From Candidatus Binatia bacterium (lineage in GTDB: Bacteria > Desulfobacterota > Binatia > UBA9968), in the NCBI GenBank assembly GCA_036504975.1, contig DASXUF010000072.1, positions 1-64,000 on the forward strand: a DNA stretch of 64,000 nucleotides. Reading direction: 5' to 3'. Numbering within the stretch: position 1 is the stretch's first letter; each line of letters opens with the position of its first letter. The notes under the pieces were generated by a model that made no database searches, was not told the DNA's origin, and was given only the letters and a program-made list of their open reading frames with translations. This document shows positions 18,703 through 27,102 of this stretch, piece after piece. A program made the position numbers and the translations under genes.

Positions 18703-18741
18703 CTCGAATTGATTCGGAAACCGTTTAAACAGGAGGTGAAA

Positions 18742-18795
18742 ATGGCGGCGAAGATAGATTCCGCCACGTGTCGGAAGCGGCCGAAGAAGCATTGA
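18742..18795 (+). CDS. possible 17-residue basic micropeptide
   Basis: A near-perfect AGGAGGTGAAA site sits directly in front of an 18-codon frame ending RKRPKKH. The strong site suggests real initiation, but the frame is so short that it may be a decayed gene or a leader for the secreted protein at 18850. Confidence 0.3.
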   Translation: MAAKIDSATCRKRPKKH

Positions 18796-18849
18796 GCCGC
18801 ACAAGATTCGTGGTATATAGTCCGACATCATTATGACAAGGAGGGGGCT

Positions 18850-19323
18850 ATGCGTTGGTTCCAAACGACTTTGGCAACGGCATTATTCGGGTTCCTGGTC
18901 ATAGGCGTCGTGTCCGATGCGAGCGCGGGAGAATATAGGCGCAGCCTGTGTCGCAGAGGCGATCGCTTCATTATTCAGGACCTTGACGTGACTCCGGACC
19001 CGCTCCTCGAGGGACAGCGCATCCGCGGCTGGAAGGTTAGGGTACGCTCGGAGGCCAATCGAGAATGCGACACCGAGATCGAGATCCGAGAAGGAGACGA
19101 GGTTGCCGGCGGCCCGCGCCGTTATACGCTCCGGCCCGGGATCAATGAAATCGAGATGCCAGCCGTGGAGCGATACCGCTTCCACCGCGGCGAGCATTGC
19201 TTCACCGTCGTCGTGGACCTCGAAGGGACGCGCCGAAACGTGGATGCGGACCGCCGGTTTTGCGCGCGCCAGCGACCGGCCTGGTCGTTGCGCGAGTGGG
19301 GTGATCGTCCCGGGGGTCGCTGA
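18850..19323 (+). CDS. secreted hypothetical protein with four Cys
   Basis: A 157-residue protein with a clear signal peptide (cleavage after DASAG region) and a mature beta-rich segment. Four cysteines in the mature part (in RSLC, RECD, EHCF and RFCAR) could form two disulfides in the periplasm. AAGGAGGGGG lies immediately before the ATG. A strong terminator follows about 40 bases after the stop. It is not recognised as a named family. Confidence 0.72.
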   Translation: MRWFQTTLATALFGFLVIGVVSDASAGEYRRSLCRRGDRFIIQDLDVTPDPLLEGQRIRGWKVRVRSEANRECDTEIEIREGDEVAGGPRRYTLRPGINEIEMPAVERYRFHRGEHCFTVVVDLEGTRRNVDADRRFCARQRPAWSLREWGDRPGGR

Positions 19324-19363
19324 GTCAATCTCCTTACGACTCGTTCCAGTTTCATAAATGCAG

Positions 19364-19399
19364 AAAAGGCCCGGATCGTTTCGATCCGGGCCTTTTTTT
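19364..19399 (+). terminator. intrinsic terminator
   Basis: A perfect stem AAAAGGCCCGGATCG with its complement, loop TTT, then a run of T. It closes the secreted protein gene at 18850. Confidence 0.92.
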
Positions 19400-19471
19400 G
19401 ACGCTTGAAGACCCCGTGTGCTTCTCATAAGATCGGCCCGCCGAGCGATGATCGTCGCCGCGAGAAACCTC

Positions 19472-20485
19472 ATGCATTTTTACATGAATGTTCTCACAAC
19501 TTACTTTTCCGACCTCGATCCGCCTTACGACGTATACTATCGGCAAATCCTCGAGCAGATTGAGCTGGCCGAAGAGTTGGGTTGGGAATGCTTCATGTTG
19601 AACGAACACCATTTTCTCGGTTACGGCGGATTGGTGCCTGATCCGGCGGTGCTGCTCGCCGCCGCGGCGGCGCGGACGTCGCGCATTCGTCTCGGTCCAT
19701 GCATCGCGATCTTGCCGCTGCGCCACCCGCTTCAGAGCGCCGAGGAATATGCGATGGTCGATGCCCTAGCGTGGGGCAGGCTCGAGTTCGGAATCGGCTC
19801 GGGGAACACGGAATTGGATTATCGCGTCTACGGTATTTCAGCGGGGGAGAGGCAAGAGCGCATGGAGGAAGCGCTCGCGGTGATTCTCAAAGCATGGTCC
19901 AGCGAGCGCTGCAGCCATCAGGGAAAGTTTTGGCGCTTCGAGGAGATCACGCTCTACCCCAGGCCGGTGCAGCAGCCCCATCCGCCGATCTGGGTGGCGG
20001 GAACCTCCGCGCGGACTTTAGAATGGGCCGGGCGGCACGGCTATCACATCATGACCGTCGGCCATCCGCACCCGCCGGATAAAGTGCGCGCCGGCGTCGA
20101 GGCTTGGAAGCGCGGGTTGAGTGACGGGGGATACGATTCCCGCGAGCGCCGCTGCCAGTTTCACGTAAGGACGCACGTGAATGAGACCAGCGAGAAGGCC
20201 CGAGCCGTGGCTGCTCCGGCAATCACGCGATACGACGCGATCTCCCGAATCGGCCGCAAATCATCTCTTGTGGAGACGGACAACTACGATTGGGAAGGAA
20301 TGCTGGCCGCGGGCCGTAATCTTTACGGCGACCCGGAAGAGTGCATTCAAATTATCCACGGCGCGATCAAGCATTATTATTTCGACACGCTTACGACGAC
20401 TTTTAATTTTGGCGGCATCCCGCACGAAGAGATCAAAAAATCGATGCGCCTCTTCGCCAAGGAGGTCATGCCGGCGTTTCGCTGA
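19472..20485 (+). CDS. LLM class flavin-dependent oxidoreductase
   Basis: A luciferase-like TIM-barrel oxidoreductase of 337 residues. Landmarks are NEHHFLGYGGLVPDP, PLRHPLQSAEEYAMVD, WGRLEFGIGSG and the C-terminal IPHEEIKKSMRLFAKEVMPAF. The start at 19472 (MHFYMNVLTTYF) fits the fold because the first strand begins there; the ATG at 19448 is an alternative and neither has a strong ribosome binding site. It converges on a binding-protein gene. It is clearly a different branch from the LLM gene at 5195. The substrate is unknown. Confidence 0.86.
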   Translation: MHFYMNVLTTYFSDLDPPYDVYYRQILEQIELAEELGWECFMLNEHHFLGYGGLVPDPAVLLAAAAARTSRIRLGPCIAILPLRHPLQSAEEYAMVDALAWGRLEFGIGSGNTELDYRVYGISAGERQERMEEALAVILKAWSSERCSHQGKFWRFEEITLYPRPVQQPHPPIWVAGTSARTLEWAGRHGYHIMTVGHPHPPDKVRAGVEAWKRGLSDGGYDSRERRCQFHVRTHVNETSEKARAVAAPAITRYDAISRIGRKSSLVETDNYDWEGMLAAGRNLYGDPEECIQIIHGAIKHYYFDTLTTTFNFGGIPHEEIKKSMRLFAKEVMPAFR

Positions 20486-20513
20486 GACTGAGGGGAGGCG
20501 GAAAGCAAGCGGG

Positions 20514-21476
20514 TCACGGCTTCGCCTTCGCTGCCAAATCTTTCTGCGCTTCGCGCAGCAGGCTGAAGTCGGCGACGTCGGAGGGCGAGACCTCGCGGGT
20601 CATCTTGGCGGCGTTTCTCGCCTGGTCGATGACGAGCTTCAGGCCGTCGTCGGGAACGTTGCCGTCGAGGTTGAAAAGGTTTCTCAGGCCGTCGTAGGAC
20701 TGGTAGGCAAACTCCCGCTCGACTTTGCCCCAATCGACCAGAAGCTGGACGGCGCCGTCCCTGTTCGCGTGGATGTAGCGGTTGGCCCTGAGCGTCGCCC
20801 GGATGACGCGCTTCACCTCGTCGGGACGCTCTTTGGTTTTCTTCGTTGTGGCGCCGAGCCCAAGATAGGGCAGATTGAAGAATTCCTGCGCCCTGGCCAC
20901 CACGTTGTAGCCGAGCTTCTCCATCTGCGCGTCTGCAGGAGGAGAAGTGATGATCACATCCACCGCCTTTGCCTTCAGCGCCGTAATCCGCGCCGCGTCC
21001 GAGCCCAAGGCGAGCACTTTGATCTCTTTTTCCGAGTCGATGCCGAAGTGCTTGAAGATCAAGCGGGCGGCGACTTCCGGCGTCGCGCCATAGGAGCTTA
21101 CGCCGAGAGTCTTTCCCCTGAGATCCTTAACCGGCTTGAATTCGGACCGGGCGATCAGAACCAGCGGCCAGTTGGTCATGAACCCGGCCACGATCCGCAT
21201 CGGCAATCCGGCGATGGCGCCGCCCACCACTGCGGCGAAGAGCTGCGAGTAATCGATATCGCCGGTGGCCAAGGCGGTGATCGATACGTTGGGGTTCATG
21301 CGGATGATCTCGGCGTCGATTCCTTCCTCTTTGAAGAAGCCTTTCTTTTGCGCCGCGGCCGAGGTGAGATTGGGCATGTTAGGATTGGACACGGCGATCC
21401 GTATTCGGTCGATCGCCGGGGCCGATGAAGGGGTCGCCAGAAAAATCGCGACGCAAAGCGCCAGCCGGAAGCACAT
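20514..21476 (-). CDS. NMT1/SsuA-type ABC substrate-binding protein (orphan)
   Basis: A periplasmic binding protein of 320 residues with a signal peptide (cleavage near APAID). The fold is of the nitrate/sulfonate/THI5 group: IAVSNPNMPNLTSAAAQKKGFFKEEGID and DLRGKTLGVSSYGATPE are typical. It follows the flavin-binding protein gene by 11 bases on the same strand. No permease or ATPase is nearby. The ligand cannot be predicted. Confidence 0.87.
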   Translation of the reverse strand: MCFRLALCVAIFLATPSSAPAIDRIRIAVSNPNMPNLTSAAAQKKGFFKEEGIDAEIIRMNPNVSITALATGDIDYSQLFAAVVGGAIAGLPMRIVAGFMTNWPLVLIARSEFKPVKDLRGKTLGVSSYGATPEVAARLIFKHFGIDSEKEIKVLALGSDAARITALKAKAVDVIITSPPADAQMEKLGYNVVARAQEFFNLPYLGLGATTKKTKERPDEVKRVIRATLRANRYIHANRDGAVQLLVDWGKVEREFAYQSYDGLRNLFNLDGNVPDDGLKLVIDQARNAAKMTREVSPSDVADFSLLREAQKDLAAKAKP

Positions 21477-21487
21477 GGTCGGCGCCC

Positions 21488-21907
21488 TCAGCGCTGCTGG
21501 AAAATCTCGTCGCCGCTGTAGCGGCGGATCGTATCGACTCTGACCAGCACGCCGTAGCCTTTACGCTCCGGATCCTTGTCCAGCTCTTCTTTGATCGTCC
21601 GCTCCATGATCTTCGTGCGCATCTCGCCTTCCTTGAAGATCGTGGCCTGGCCGTAGAAGCGCCAGCCGACGCGCGTCGATGAGTCGAAATAAATCATGCA
21701 GACTTGGGGATTCTCCTCGATGTTTCGCGTGCTCAGGCCGCGCGACCGGTCCCAGAAAGCCAAGTGCTCGTCGTCCCAGACATAGGTGCTGCCGCGAAAG
21801 CTCAGGTCGGGCGCGCCGGTTTTCGAACTGGTCGCCCAGACGCAGGTCTTTTTCTCGGTCAGGGCATTGCCGATGCGCGTCCTCATCTCCTCGGTTATTT
21901 TGATCAT
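21488..21907 (-). CDS. pyridoxamine 5'-phosphate oxidase-fold FMN-binding protein
   Basis: A 139-residue split-barrel flavoprotein. It starts with ITEEMRTRIGNALTEKKTCVWATSS and has the strand LSFRGSTYVWDDEHLAFWDRS and the segment RVGWRFYGQATIF, characteristic of general-stress or PNPOx-like proteins that bind FMN or F420. It is the first gene of a two-gene unit with a binding protein. This suggests it reduces or senses an imported small molecule, but that is inference. Confidence 0.84.
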   Translation of the reverse strand: MIKITEEMRTRIGNALTEKKTCVWATSSKTGAPDLSFRGSTYVWDDEHLAFWDRSRGLSTRNIEENPQVCMIYFDSSTRVGWRFYGQATIFKEGEMRTKIMERTIKEELDKDPERKGYGVLVRVDTIRRYSGDEIFQQR

Positions 21908-22067
21908 CTGCGCCCCTATGAATGCGTTTTGCCGAACGAGTATTAGAAAGCCGGCGGCCCGTCAAGGCCGGGTCGTGCCGTCGCAGGAAAAAGCCCGCTG
22001 GGACACGGGTAAAAAAATCAATGGAAAGTCATGCCGGTTTACCGCGAGCCCGGGGCCGGCGATGGGT

Positions 22068-22442
22068 TTATCGTCTGCCGCCGAACGAGCGCCGAAACAT
22101 CGGGCGTTGAAAGCTCTCCTGCGTGGCTGCGGATTGCTTCAGCATTTTGGCCGTCTTGTTGCCCATGACGTCGACAACGTGAACGTCCATCATGTGGTCT
22201 CGGGTACTCTTGATCTTCTGCCGCAGGGCGTTTTTCCGCACGACGTCCTGAGCGGCCGCAATCAAATCCTCAAGCGACAGCGAAACGGTGGCATGCCGGC
22301 CGCGTAGGGAGAGTTGGACGGTAAATTTTGCTCCTTCGGACTGGGGGCTGTCTCCGGCGGTGTAGTCGAGATTCTTGTCGATGCTGCGGATGATCCCTCT
22401 AAGAATAGCTTCGTTTTCCTTCAATACTTCACGTCCACTCAT
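22068..22442 (-). CDS. hypothetical protein, 124 residues
   Basis: A soluble, mixed alpha-beta protein (SGREVLKENEAILRGIIRSIDK, then a beta segment AKFTVQLSLRGRHATVSLSL) with a basic, Arg-rich end. GGAGG is placed five bases before the ATG at 22442, which is preferred over the GTG two codons upstream. No family is recognised; the pattern of a helix, beta hairpin and amphipathic helix could suit a small RNA-binding or regulatory protein. Confidence 0.62.
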   Translation of the reverse strand: MSGREVLKENEAILRGIIRSIDKNLDYTAGDSPQSEGAKFTVQLSLRGRHATVSLSLEDLIAAAQDVVRKNALRQKIKSTRDHMMDVHVVDVMGNKTAKMLKQSAATQESFQRPMFRRSFGGRR

Positions 22443-22682
22443 GCTCACCTCCTTGTGATTGAGCGAAAAAAAACCTTAACCGCTCAAAGCTGTCAATTTC
22501 AAAAAGTCTTACGTACAAAAAAGACTTTACGGGATTGCCGCCGAAAGTTCAATCTGTCTTCGCGCTGTTTTTCGTCATTCGCCTTGCCTCCGGCTCGCCG
22601 CCTCTTTTCTCCTTGACCCGGTCAGACGCTTGCCATATTTTGACCACTTTGGAAGCACGACAATGCCAGGAGACGTTGAAGA

Positions 22683-23663
22683 ATGAACATCGATCTACAT
22701 TCTCATTTTTTTCCCGTCGAAGCATTCCAGAACGCCGGCAAATACCGTGACAAGGCGCCGCGGGTCGTCTTGCAAAACGGCCGCTTGAGCGTGACCTCGG
22801 GCGGCGGCATGAGGAGAAATCTGGCCGAGGGCTCCTACGACGCGGCGGCGCGCATCAAAGATCTCGACAAAATGAATATCGACATTCAGGCGATCTCGCC
22901 GTCGCCGATTCTGTTGTTCTACTGGGCGGAGCCCGCGGCCGCCGCGTACTTCTCGCGCCTGCAGAACGAGGCGCTCCAGGCGGTCGCCGAGCGCCATCCG
23001 GACCGCTACGTCGCCTTCGGCAGCGTGCCGCTCCAAAGCGTCCCCGAGTCGATCGCGATCGCCGAGGAGGCGAAAAGAATGGGCCTCAAAGGGCTGGAGA
23101 TCGGCACGGCCGTCGGGGGCAAACTACTCGATGACCCGATTTTCGCGCCGTTCTTCGAAGCGGCCGAGTCCCTCGATCTGCTGTTGTTCGTCCATCCGGT
23201 CGAGGACGGCATCGACAGGGAGGACCCGATCAACGGGATGCTCGGCAATGTCCTCCACTTTCCCTTTAGGACGACGCTGATGATCGAGCGGATGATTCTC
23301 AAGGGTATGTTCGAGAAGCACAAAAACCTCCGCTTCTGTCTTTCTCACGGCGGCGGTTTGGTCGCTTACAATATCTGGCGGCTCGATCACGCCTTCGGGC
23401 AACGGCCCGAGTTCAGGAAAAACATCTCGCAAAAGCCCTCGGCGTATCTTAAGAAAATCTACTTCGATACGATCCTCCACTCGGTCGCGGCGATCGACTA
23501 TTTGATCCGCGCCGTCGGCGCCGATCGCGTCGTGATCGGAACCGACTATCCGATGGCGATGGGCGATTTCGATCCGGTCGGGAGGATCAAGGAATTAAAA
23601 ATTTCCGCAGAGGAGCGGAGCGGGGTGCTCGGCGGCAACGCGGCCAAGGCGATAAAACTCTAG
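22683..23663 (+). CDS. amidohydrolase, ACMSD-like
   Basis: A metal-dependent TIM-barrel decarboxylase or hydrolase of 326 residues. Metal ligands are in DLHSHFF (His6, His8), FVHPV near residue 172, LSHGGG near 222, and the catalytic Asp in GTDYPM. This arrangement matches 2-amino-3-carboxymuconate semialdehyde decarboxylases and related o-pyrocatechuate-type decarboxylases. It heads a run of four plus-strand catabolic genes, the next being a kynurenine-formamidase-like hydrolase 47 bases on. A shared aromatic pathway is plausible but unproven. Confidence 0.9.
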   Translation: MNIDLHSHFFPVEAFQNAGKYRDKAPRVVLQNGRLSVTSGGGMRRNLAEGSYDAAARIKDLDKMNIDIQAISPSPILLFYWAEPAAAAYFSRLQNEALQAVAERHPDRYVAFGSVPLQSVPESIAIAEEAKRMGLKGLEIGTAVGGKLLDDPIFAPFFEAAESLDLLLFVHPVEDGIDREDPINGMLGNVLHFPFRTTLMIERMILKGMFEKHKNLRFCLSHGGGLVAYNIWRLDHAFGQRPEFRKNISQKPSAYLKKIYFDTILHSVAAIDYLIRAVGADRVVIGTDYPMAMGDFDPVGRIKELKISAEERSGVLGGNAAKAIKL

Positions 23664-23710
23664 GCGAGAGTCCAAAGACTTCGGAAAAAAAAAGGCAGAA
23701 CGAGGAATCT

Positions 23711-24631
23711 ATGAGTGAATCCGGAATGGCAGCGGCAATGCGGCAAAAAGGTCCGCTCGTGTGGCTCGACATGGATCAGAAGGAGCTCGACGACGCCTAC
23801 GACCAGGCCGTCTGGGCGCCGAACCGCGAGCATATCGCTGAGCGCCGCCGGCTCGCGAGCGAGCGGACGATCGCCCGCATCGGCGCGCCCGAGCGCGCGG
23901 CCTACGGGCCGACGGAGATCGAGAAGCTTGACATTTATAAAACCAAGCGGGCGAACGCGCCGGTCATGATTTTCATTCACGGCGGCGCGTGGAAGGGCGG
24001 CACGGCCCGGGACTCGGCTTACATGGCGGAGATGTATCTTGCCGCGGGCGCCCACTTCGTCATCCCCGACTTCGTCTGGGTGCAGAACGCGGGCGGCAGT
24101 CTCATGACGATGGCCGACCAGGTGCGCCGCGCCGTCGCCTGGGTCTACAAAAACGCCGTGAGCTTCGGCGGCGACCCGAACCGTCTCTATGTCTCCGGCC
24201 ATTCCTCGGGCGGGCATCTCGGCGGCTGCGTCGTGATCACCGACTGGCAGAAGGACTTCGGCCTGCCTGCCGACATCGTCAAAGGCGCCGTGCTCATCAG
24301 CGGCATGTACGACTTGAAGGCCGTGCGGCTTTCCAAACGGAGCAAATACGTGAACCTCGACGACGCCACGGAGGAGGCGCTCAGCGCGCAGCGGCACATC
24401 GATAAAATAAATATGCCGCTCGTCGTCGCCCACGGCACGCTCGAGACGCCGGAGTTTCAACGCCAATCGCGCGAGTTCGCCGCCGCCGTAAAAGCCGCGG
24501 GGAAGCCGGTGGAGTTTTTCGTCGGCGAAGGCTTCAACCACTTCGAGATTCAGGAGACGATGGCGAACCCGTTCGGCCTCGTCGGCCGGGCGGCGTTGAT
24601 AATGATGGGACTAAAAATCGGGGAGGCGTGA
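23711..24631 (+). CDS. alpha/beta hydrolase, kynurenine formamidase/esterase-like
   Basis: A 306-residue hydrolase. The oxyanion-hole motif HGGAWKGG and the nucleophile elbow GHSSGG (Ser near residue 164) are typical of the hormone-sensitive-lipase/arylformamidase group, and the catalytic His is likely in GFNHFEI near the C-terminus. The acid residue lies in the HGTLETPEF loop, where a Glu appears instead of the usual Asp. GAGGAA precedes the ATG. It follows the amidohydrolase and is followed 5 bases later by the lyase gene, so the three form an operon. Confidence 0.88.
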   Translation: MSESGMAAAMRQKGPLVWLDMDQKELDDAYDQAVWAPNREHIAERRRLASERTIARIGAPERAAYGPTEIEKLDIYKTKRANAPVMIFIHGGAWKGGTARDSAYMAEMYLAAGAHFVIPDFVWVQNAGGSLMTMADQVRRAVAWVYKNAVSFGGDPNRLYVSGHSSGGHLGGCVVITDWQKDFGLPADIVKGAVLISGMYDLKAVRLSKRSKYVNLDDATEEALSAQRHIDKINMPLVVAHGTLETPEFQRQSREFAAAVKAAGKPVEFFVGEGFNHFEIQETMANPFGLVGRAALIMMGLKIGEA

Positions 24632-24636
24632 GGGCA

Positions 24637-25587
24637 ATGGCAACGAAAATTACGACGCGGTTTCGTGAGCTGTTGAAAAAACCCGAGCTGCTCGTCATGC
24701 CCGGAGGCTTCAGCCCGCTCCACGCGCGCATGGCGGAGGCGTTGGGCTACGAAGCTTTCTTCATGGCGGGCTCGCAGATCGCGGCCTATCTCTACGGCCA
24801 GCCCGACGTCGGTCTGATCGGTCTCGGCGAAATGGTCGAAGCGGCGCGCCGCCTCTCCGCCGGCAGCCACATCGCGATTTTCGCCGATGCCGATACCGGC
24901 TACGGCAACGCCGTGAACGTCTACCACACGGTCCAAGAATATATTCGCGCCGGCGCCGCGGGACTCCACATCGAAGATCAGGAGGCGCCGAAGAAATCGG
25001 GAACCCAGGCCGGGCGGCGCTTGATCTCCGTCGAGGAGGCGATCGGCAAGTACAAAGCGGCGGTCGCGGCGAAAAACGAATTGGATCCGGACTTCGTCAT
25101 CGTCGCGCGCTGCGACTCGATCGGTTCGGAAGGCGGGAGTTTCGAGAATGCCGTGGAGCGGTCGACCGCTTACGTGAAAGAAGCCGGCGTGGATGCTATT
25201 TGGGTGAACACGCTGCGCTCGCGCGAAGAGATAAAAGACGCCTGCCGGAGAATTCCCGCGCCGGTCATCGCTCCGTACTACGGCCCGCCGCCGTCGCCGA
25301 CGCTAGAGGAGTTCCAGCAGCTCGGCGCCGCCGCAGTTCTTTTCCCGAGCCTCACGACGGCGCACGGGCTTCAAGCCACGTGGGAGCTGATGCACGACTT
25401 CAAAGAGCGCGGCCCGGCTGCGCTGGAAGAGTGGAACGCCAGGGCGCAGAAGAGCAAATGGGGCGTCGTGCCACGCGCGCAGGAGCCGCTGCTCGACACC
25501 AACAAGATCCGTAAGCTCGAAGAACAGTTCATCCCCGAATCCCTCCAGCGCGACTACGACAAAACGTTCGGGCATAAGAAGCACTGA
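24637..25587 (+). CDS. isocitrate lyase/PEP mutase superfamily enzyme
   Basis: A 316-residue TIM-barrel enzyme of the PEP mutase/oxaloacetate-hydrolase group. Metal-binding residues are in FADADTGYGN near residue 84 and in HIEDQEAPKK near 117. Where (methyl)isocitrate lyases have the catalytic KKCGH or KRCGH loop this protein has KKSGTQAGRR, so the Cys and His are missing. Lyase activity on isocitrate is therefore unlikely; oxaloacetate decarboxylase-like or C-C hydrolase chemistry fits better. I chose the ATG at 24637 because GGGAGG lies ten bases before it; the GTG at 24628 overlaps the previous stop. A remnant of a second copy lies at 26646. Confidence 0.86.
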   Translation: MATKITTRFRELLKKPELLVMPGGFSPLHARMAEALGYEAFFMAGSQIAAYLYGQPDVGLIGLGEMVEAARRLSAGSHIAIFADADTGYGNAVNVYHTVQEYIRAGAAGLHIEDQEAPKKSGTQAGRRLISVEEAIGKYKAAVAAKNELDPDFVIVARCDSIGSEGGSFENAVERSTAYVKEAGVDAIWVNTLRSREEIKDACRRIPAPVIAPYYGPPPSPTLEEFQQLGAAAVLFPSLTTAHGLQATWELMHDFKERGPAALEEWNARAQKSKWGVVPRAQEPLLDTNKIRKLEEQFIPESLQRDYDKTFGHKKH

Positions 25588-25675
25588 GCGATCAAGCTGA
25601 ATCGCCGCGCTTATCGTCCCTTCGCGGCAATCCTGGTTGGTTGTCTCCTGTTCCTCGTTTCGTTTAGTGGGGTGA

Positions 25676-26557
25676 ATGACAAGCCAAATGCCGCGTAAGC
25701 TCAGCTGTCGATTCCGCATCCGCCACGACGAGCTCGACTCTTTCGGGCACCTCAACAACGCCGTTTGCGTCAAGTACCTGCAAGAGGCGGCGATTCAGGC
25801 ATCCGCGGAACCCGGCTACGGACTTCGCTGGTACGAAGAACGCGGCACCGGATGGGTCATGCGCCGGCTGGAAATTCGCTACCACCTGCAAGTCCTTTAC
25901 GGTGACGAGTTGCAAGTGACGACCTGGTTATCTGAGCGTGGAAGAGTCGACTGTTTTCGGGAATACGACGTCAGGCGCTCTGGCGACAATGCTCGTGTGG
26001 CTCGTGCGCGTGCTCACTGGGTCTATGTCGATACGAAAACCGGACGACCGGTGCGCTTGCCGGAGGAATTCATCGGCGCCTTTTCACCGGCCGGAGAGGC
26101 GGAAGATTTGGGCATACGCGCGTATAAGTCCAAGAAGATCGAGAACTGCTACCGCTACCTATCCGCGCGCCGTGTCCAGACGTACGAGCTCGATCCCATG
26201 GGGCGCGTTCACCACGCGGTGTTTCTCAACTGGATCGAGCAGGCTTACTATGACGCCATCCGCGCCGCCGGCCACCCGCTGGAGCAATTGCGCGCGGGCG
26301 ATTGGGCGGTCTTTCAAGGAGGGCACGACATCGAGTACTTCGCTCCCGCGCGCGACAACGATGCCGTCGAGATCGTGAGCTGGATTTGCGAAATCGGCAA
26401 AGTGCGCGGCGCGTGGATTCACGAAATTTACAACGCCGGCAACCGGAAGCTCCTCGCGCGTGATTATTCCCTGGGGATTTTCGTCAATTCCCAAGGCAAG
26501 CCCACTGCCGCACCGCAGGATCTCGTCGATGACATATTACGAGGGCCGAAAAGTTGA
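25676..26557 (+). CDS. double-hotdog acyl-CoA thioesterase (4HBT x2, FatA/FatB-like)
   Basis: Two thioesterase hotdog domains are fused in 293 residues. The first carries RHDELDSFGHLNNAVCVKYL (residues 14-33) and the second YELDPMGRVHHAVFLNW (around 165-181), each with the conserved Asp and the G-x-x-N/H-N/H turn. Plant acyl-ACP thioesterases and some bacterial enzymes have the same tandem layout. It lies 88 bases after the lyase gene on the same strand and may release free acids from a CoA or ACP intermediate of that pathway. The second domain has HH in place of the commoner NN. Confidence 0.85.
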   Translation: MTSQMPRKLSCRFRIRHDELDSFGHLNNAVCVKYLQEAAIQASAEPGYGLRWYEERGTGWVMRRLEIRYHLQVLYGDELQVTTWLSERGRVDCFREYDVRRSGDNARVARARAHWVYVDTKTGRPVRLPEEFIGAFSPAGEAEDLGIRAYKSKKIENCYRYLSARRVQTYELDPMGRVHHAVFLNWIEQAYYDAIRAAGHPLEQLRAGDWAVFQGGHDIEYFAPARDNDAVEIVSWICEIGKVRGAWIHEIYNAGNRKLLARDYSLGIFVNSQGKPTAAPQDLVDDILRGPKS

Positions 26558-26874
26558 GGGACGAGAAAGCATTCTTATCCACATTGTGCTTGCCTCAATT
26601 CTAATCGCGTGCCCGCACCTTGCGCCTGTCTTATGAGGCACGCCCGAATCCTCCTGCGCGACTACGACCAAACTTTCGACCATAAGAAACACTCAGCGGT
26701 CACGATGAAGGTAATCCAGGCCTAGGTAATCATTCCGGTTCTTATCGTTCATAGGTAGTGCCGATATTATAAGGTAACCTTTTTTGGGATAATCCTGAAT
26801 CAGGTTTACTATCGACGAATGGTTTTAGAGAAAGTAGTCGAAGTAAAACGAGCCAACTATGGAGGAACTGAAGA
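26558..26874. other. intergenic stretch with gene remnant
   Basis: No complete gene is seen. It contains the 3' remnant of a lyase gene (26646-26700) and then AT-rich sequence leading to the low-GC patch; GGAGG at the right end serves the next gene. Confidence 0.6.
26646..26700 (+). pseudogene. 3' remnant of a PEP mutase-like lyase gene
   Basis: GCGCGACTACGAC, the CATAAGAA stretch and the flanking bases match the last 17 codons of the gene at 24637 (QRDYDKTFGHKKH). One C is deleted near 26652 and the stop codon is changed from TGA to TCA. It is the tail of a decayed or duplicated copy. Confidence 0.7.
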
Positions 26875-27102
26875 ATGGAAGCCAAGTACTATCTGATTGA
26901 GGTTGATGATGGACTGGAGCCGTTCGCTCAAGGACCGTTCAGTACGGAGGTCGAGCGAGATGAGATTGCTAAAGAAATACACGCCAGCCAGAACGAAAAT
27001 GATTACCTCTTTTGGGCCGATGTCCAAGAAAGCGGAGTATTAACCGTTGGCTCCTACGCGGCGGCGTTCCTTTCAGGTGAATCGATAACCGATGAAAATT
27101 AA
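26875..27102 (+). CDS. hypothetical protein, 75 residues, acidic
   Basis: A small acidic soluble protein (YYLIEVDDGLEPFAQGPFSTEVERDEIAKEIH then WADVQESG). GGAGGAAC is about ten bases before the ATG. Base composition is lower in GC than the bulk of the window, like the broken nuclease-like gene that converges on it with a 4-base overlap. No family is recognised. Such small acidic proteins sometimes partner mobile or toxin genes, but there is no direct evidence here. Confidence 0.6.
   Translation: MEAKYYLIEVDDGLEPFAQGPFSTEVERDEIAKEIHASQNENDYLFWADVQESGVLTVGSYAAAFLSGESITDEN

Noticed and set aside
20181..21428. 415-codon plus-strand frame
   Set aside because: It overlaps the end of the LLM gene and the antisense of the binding-protein gene, and its composition is not protein-like.
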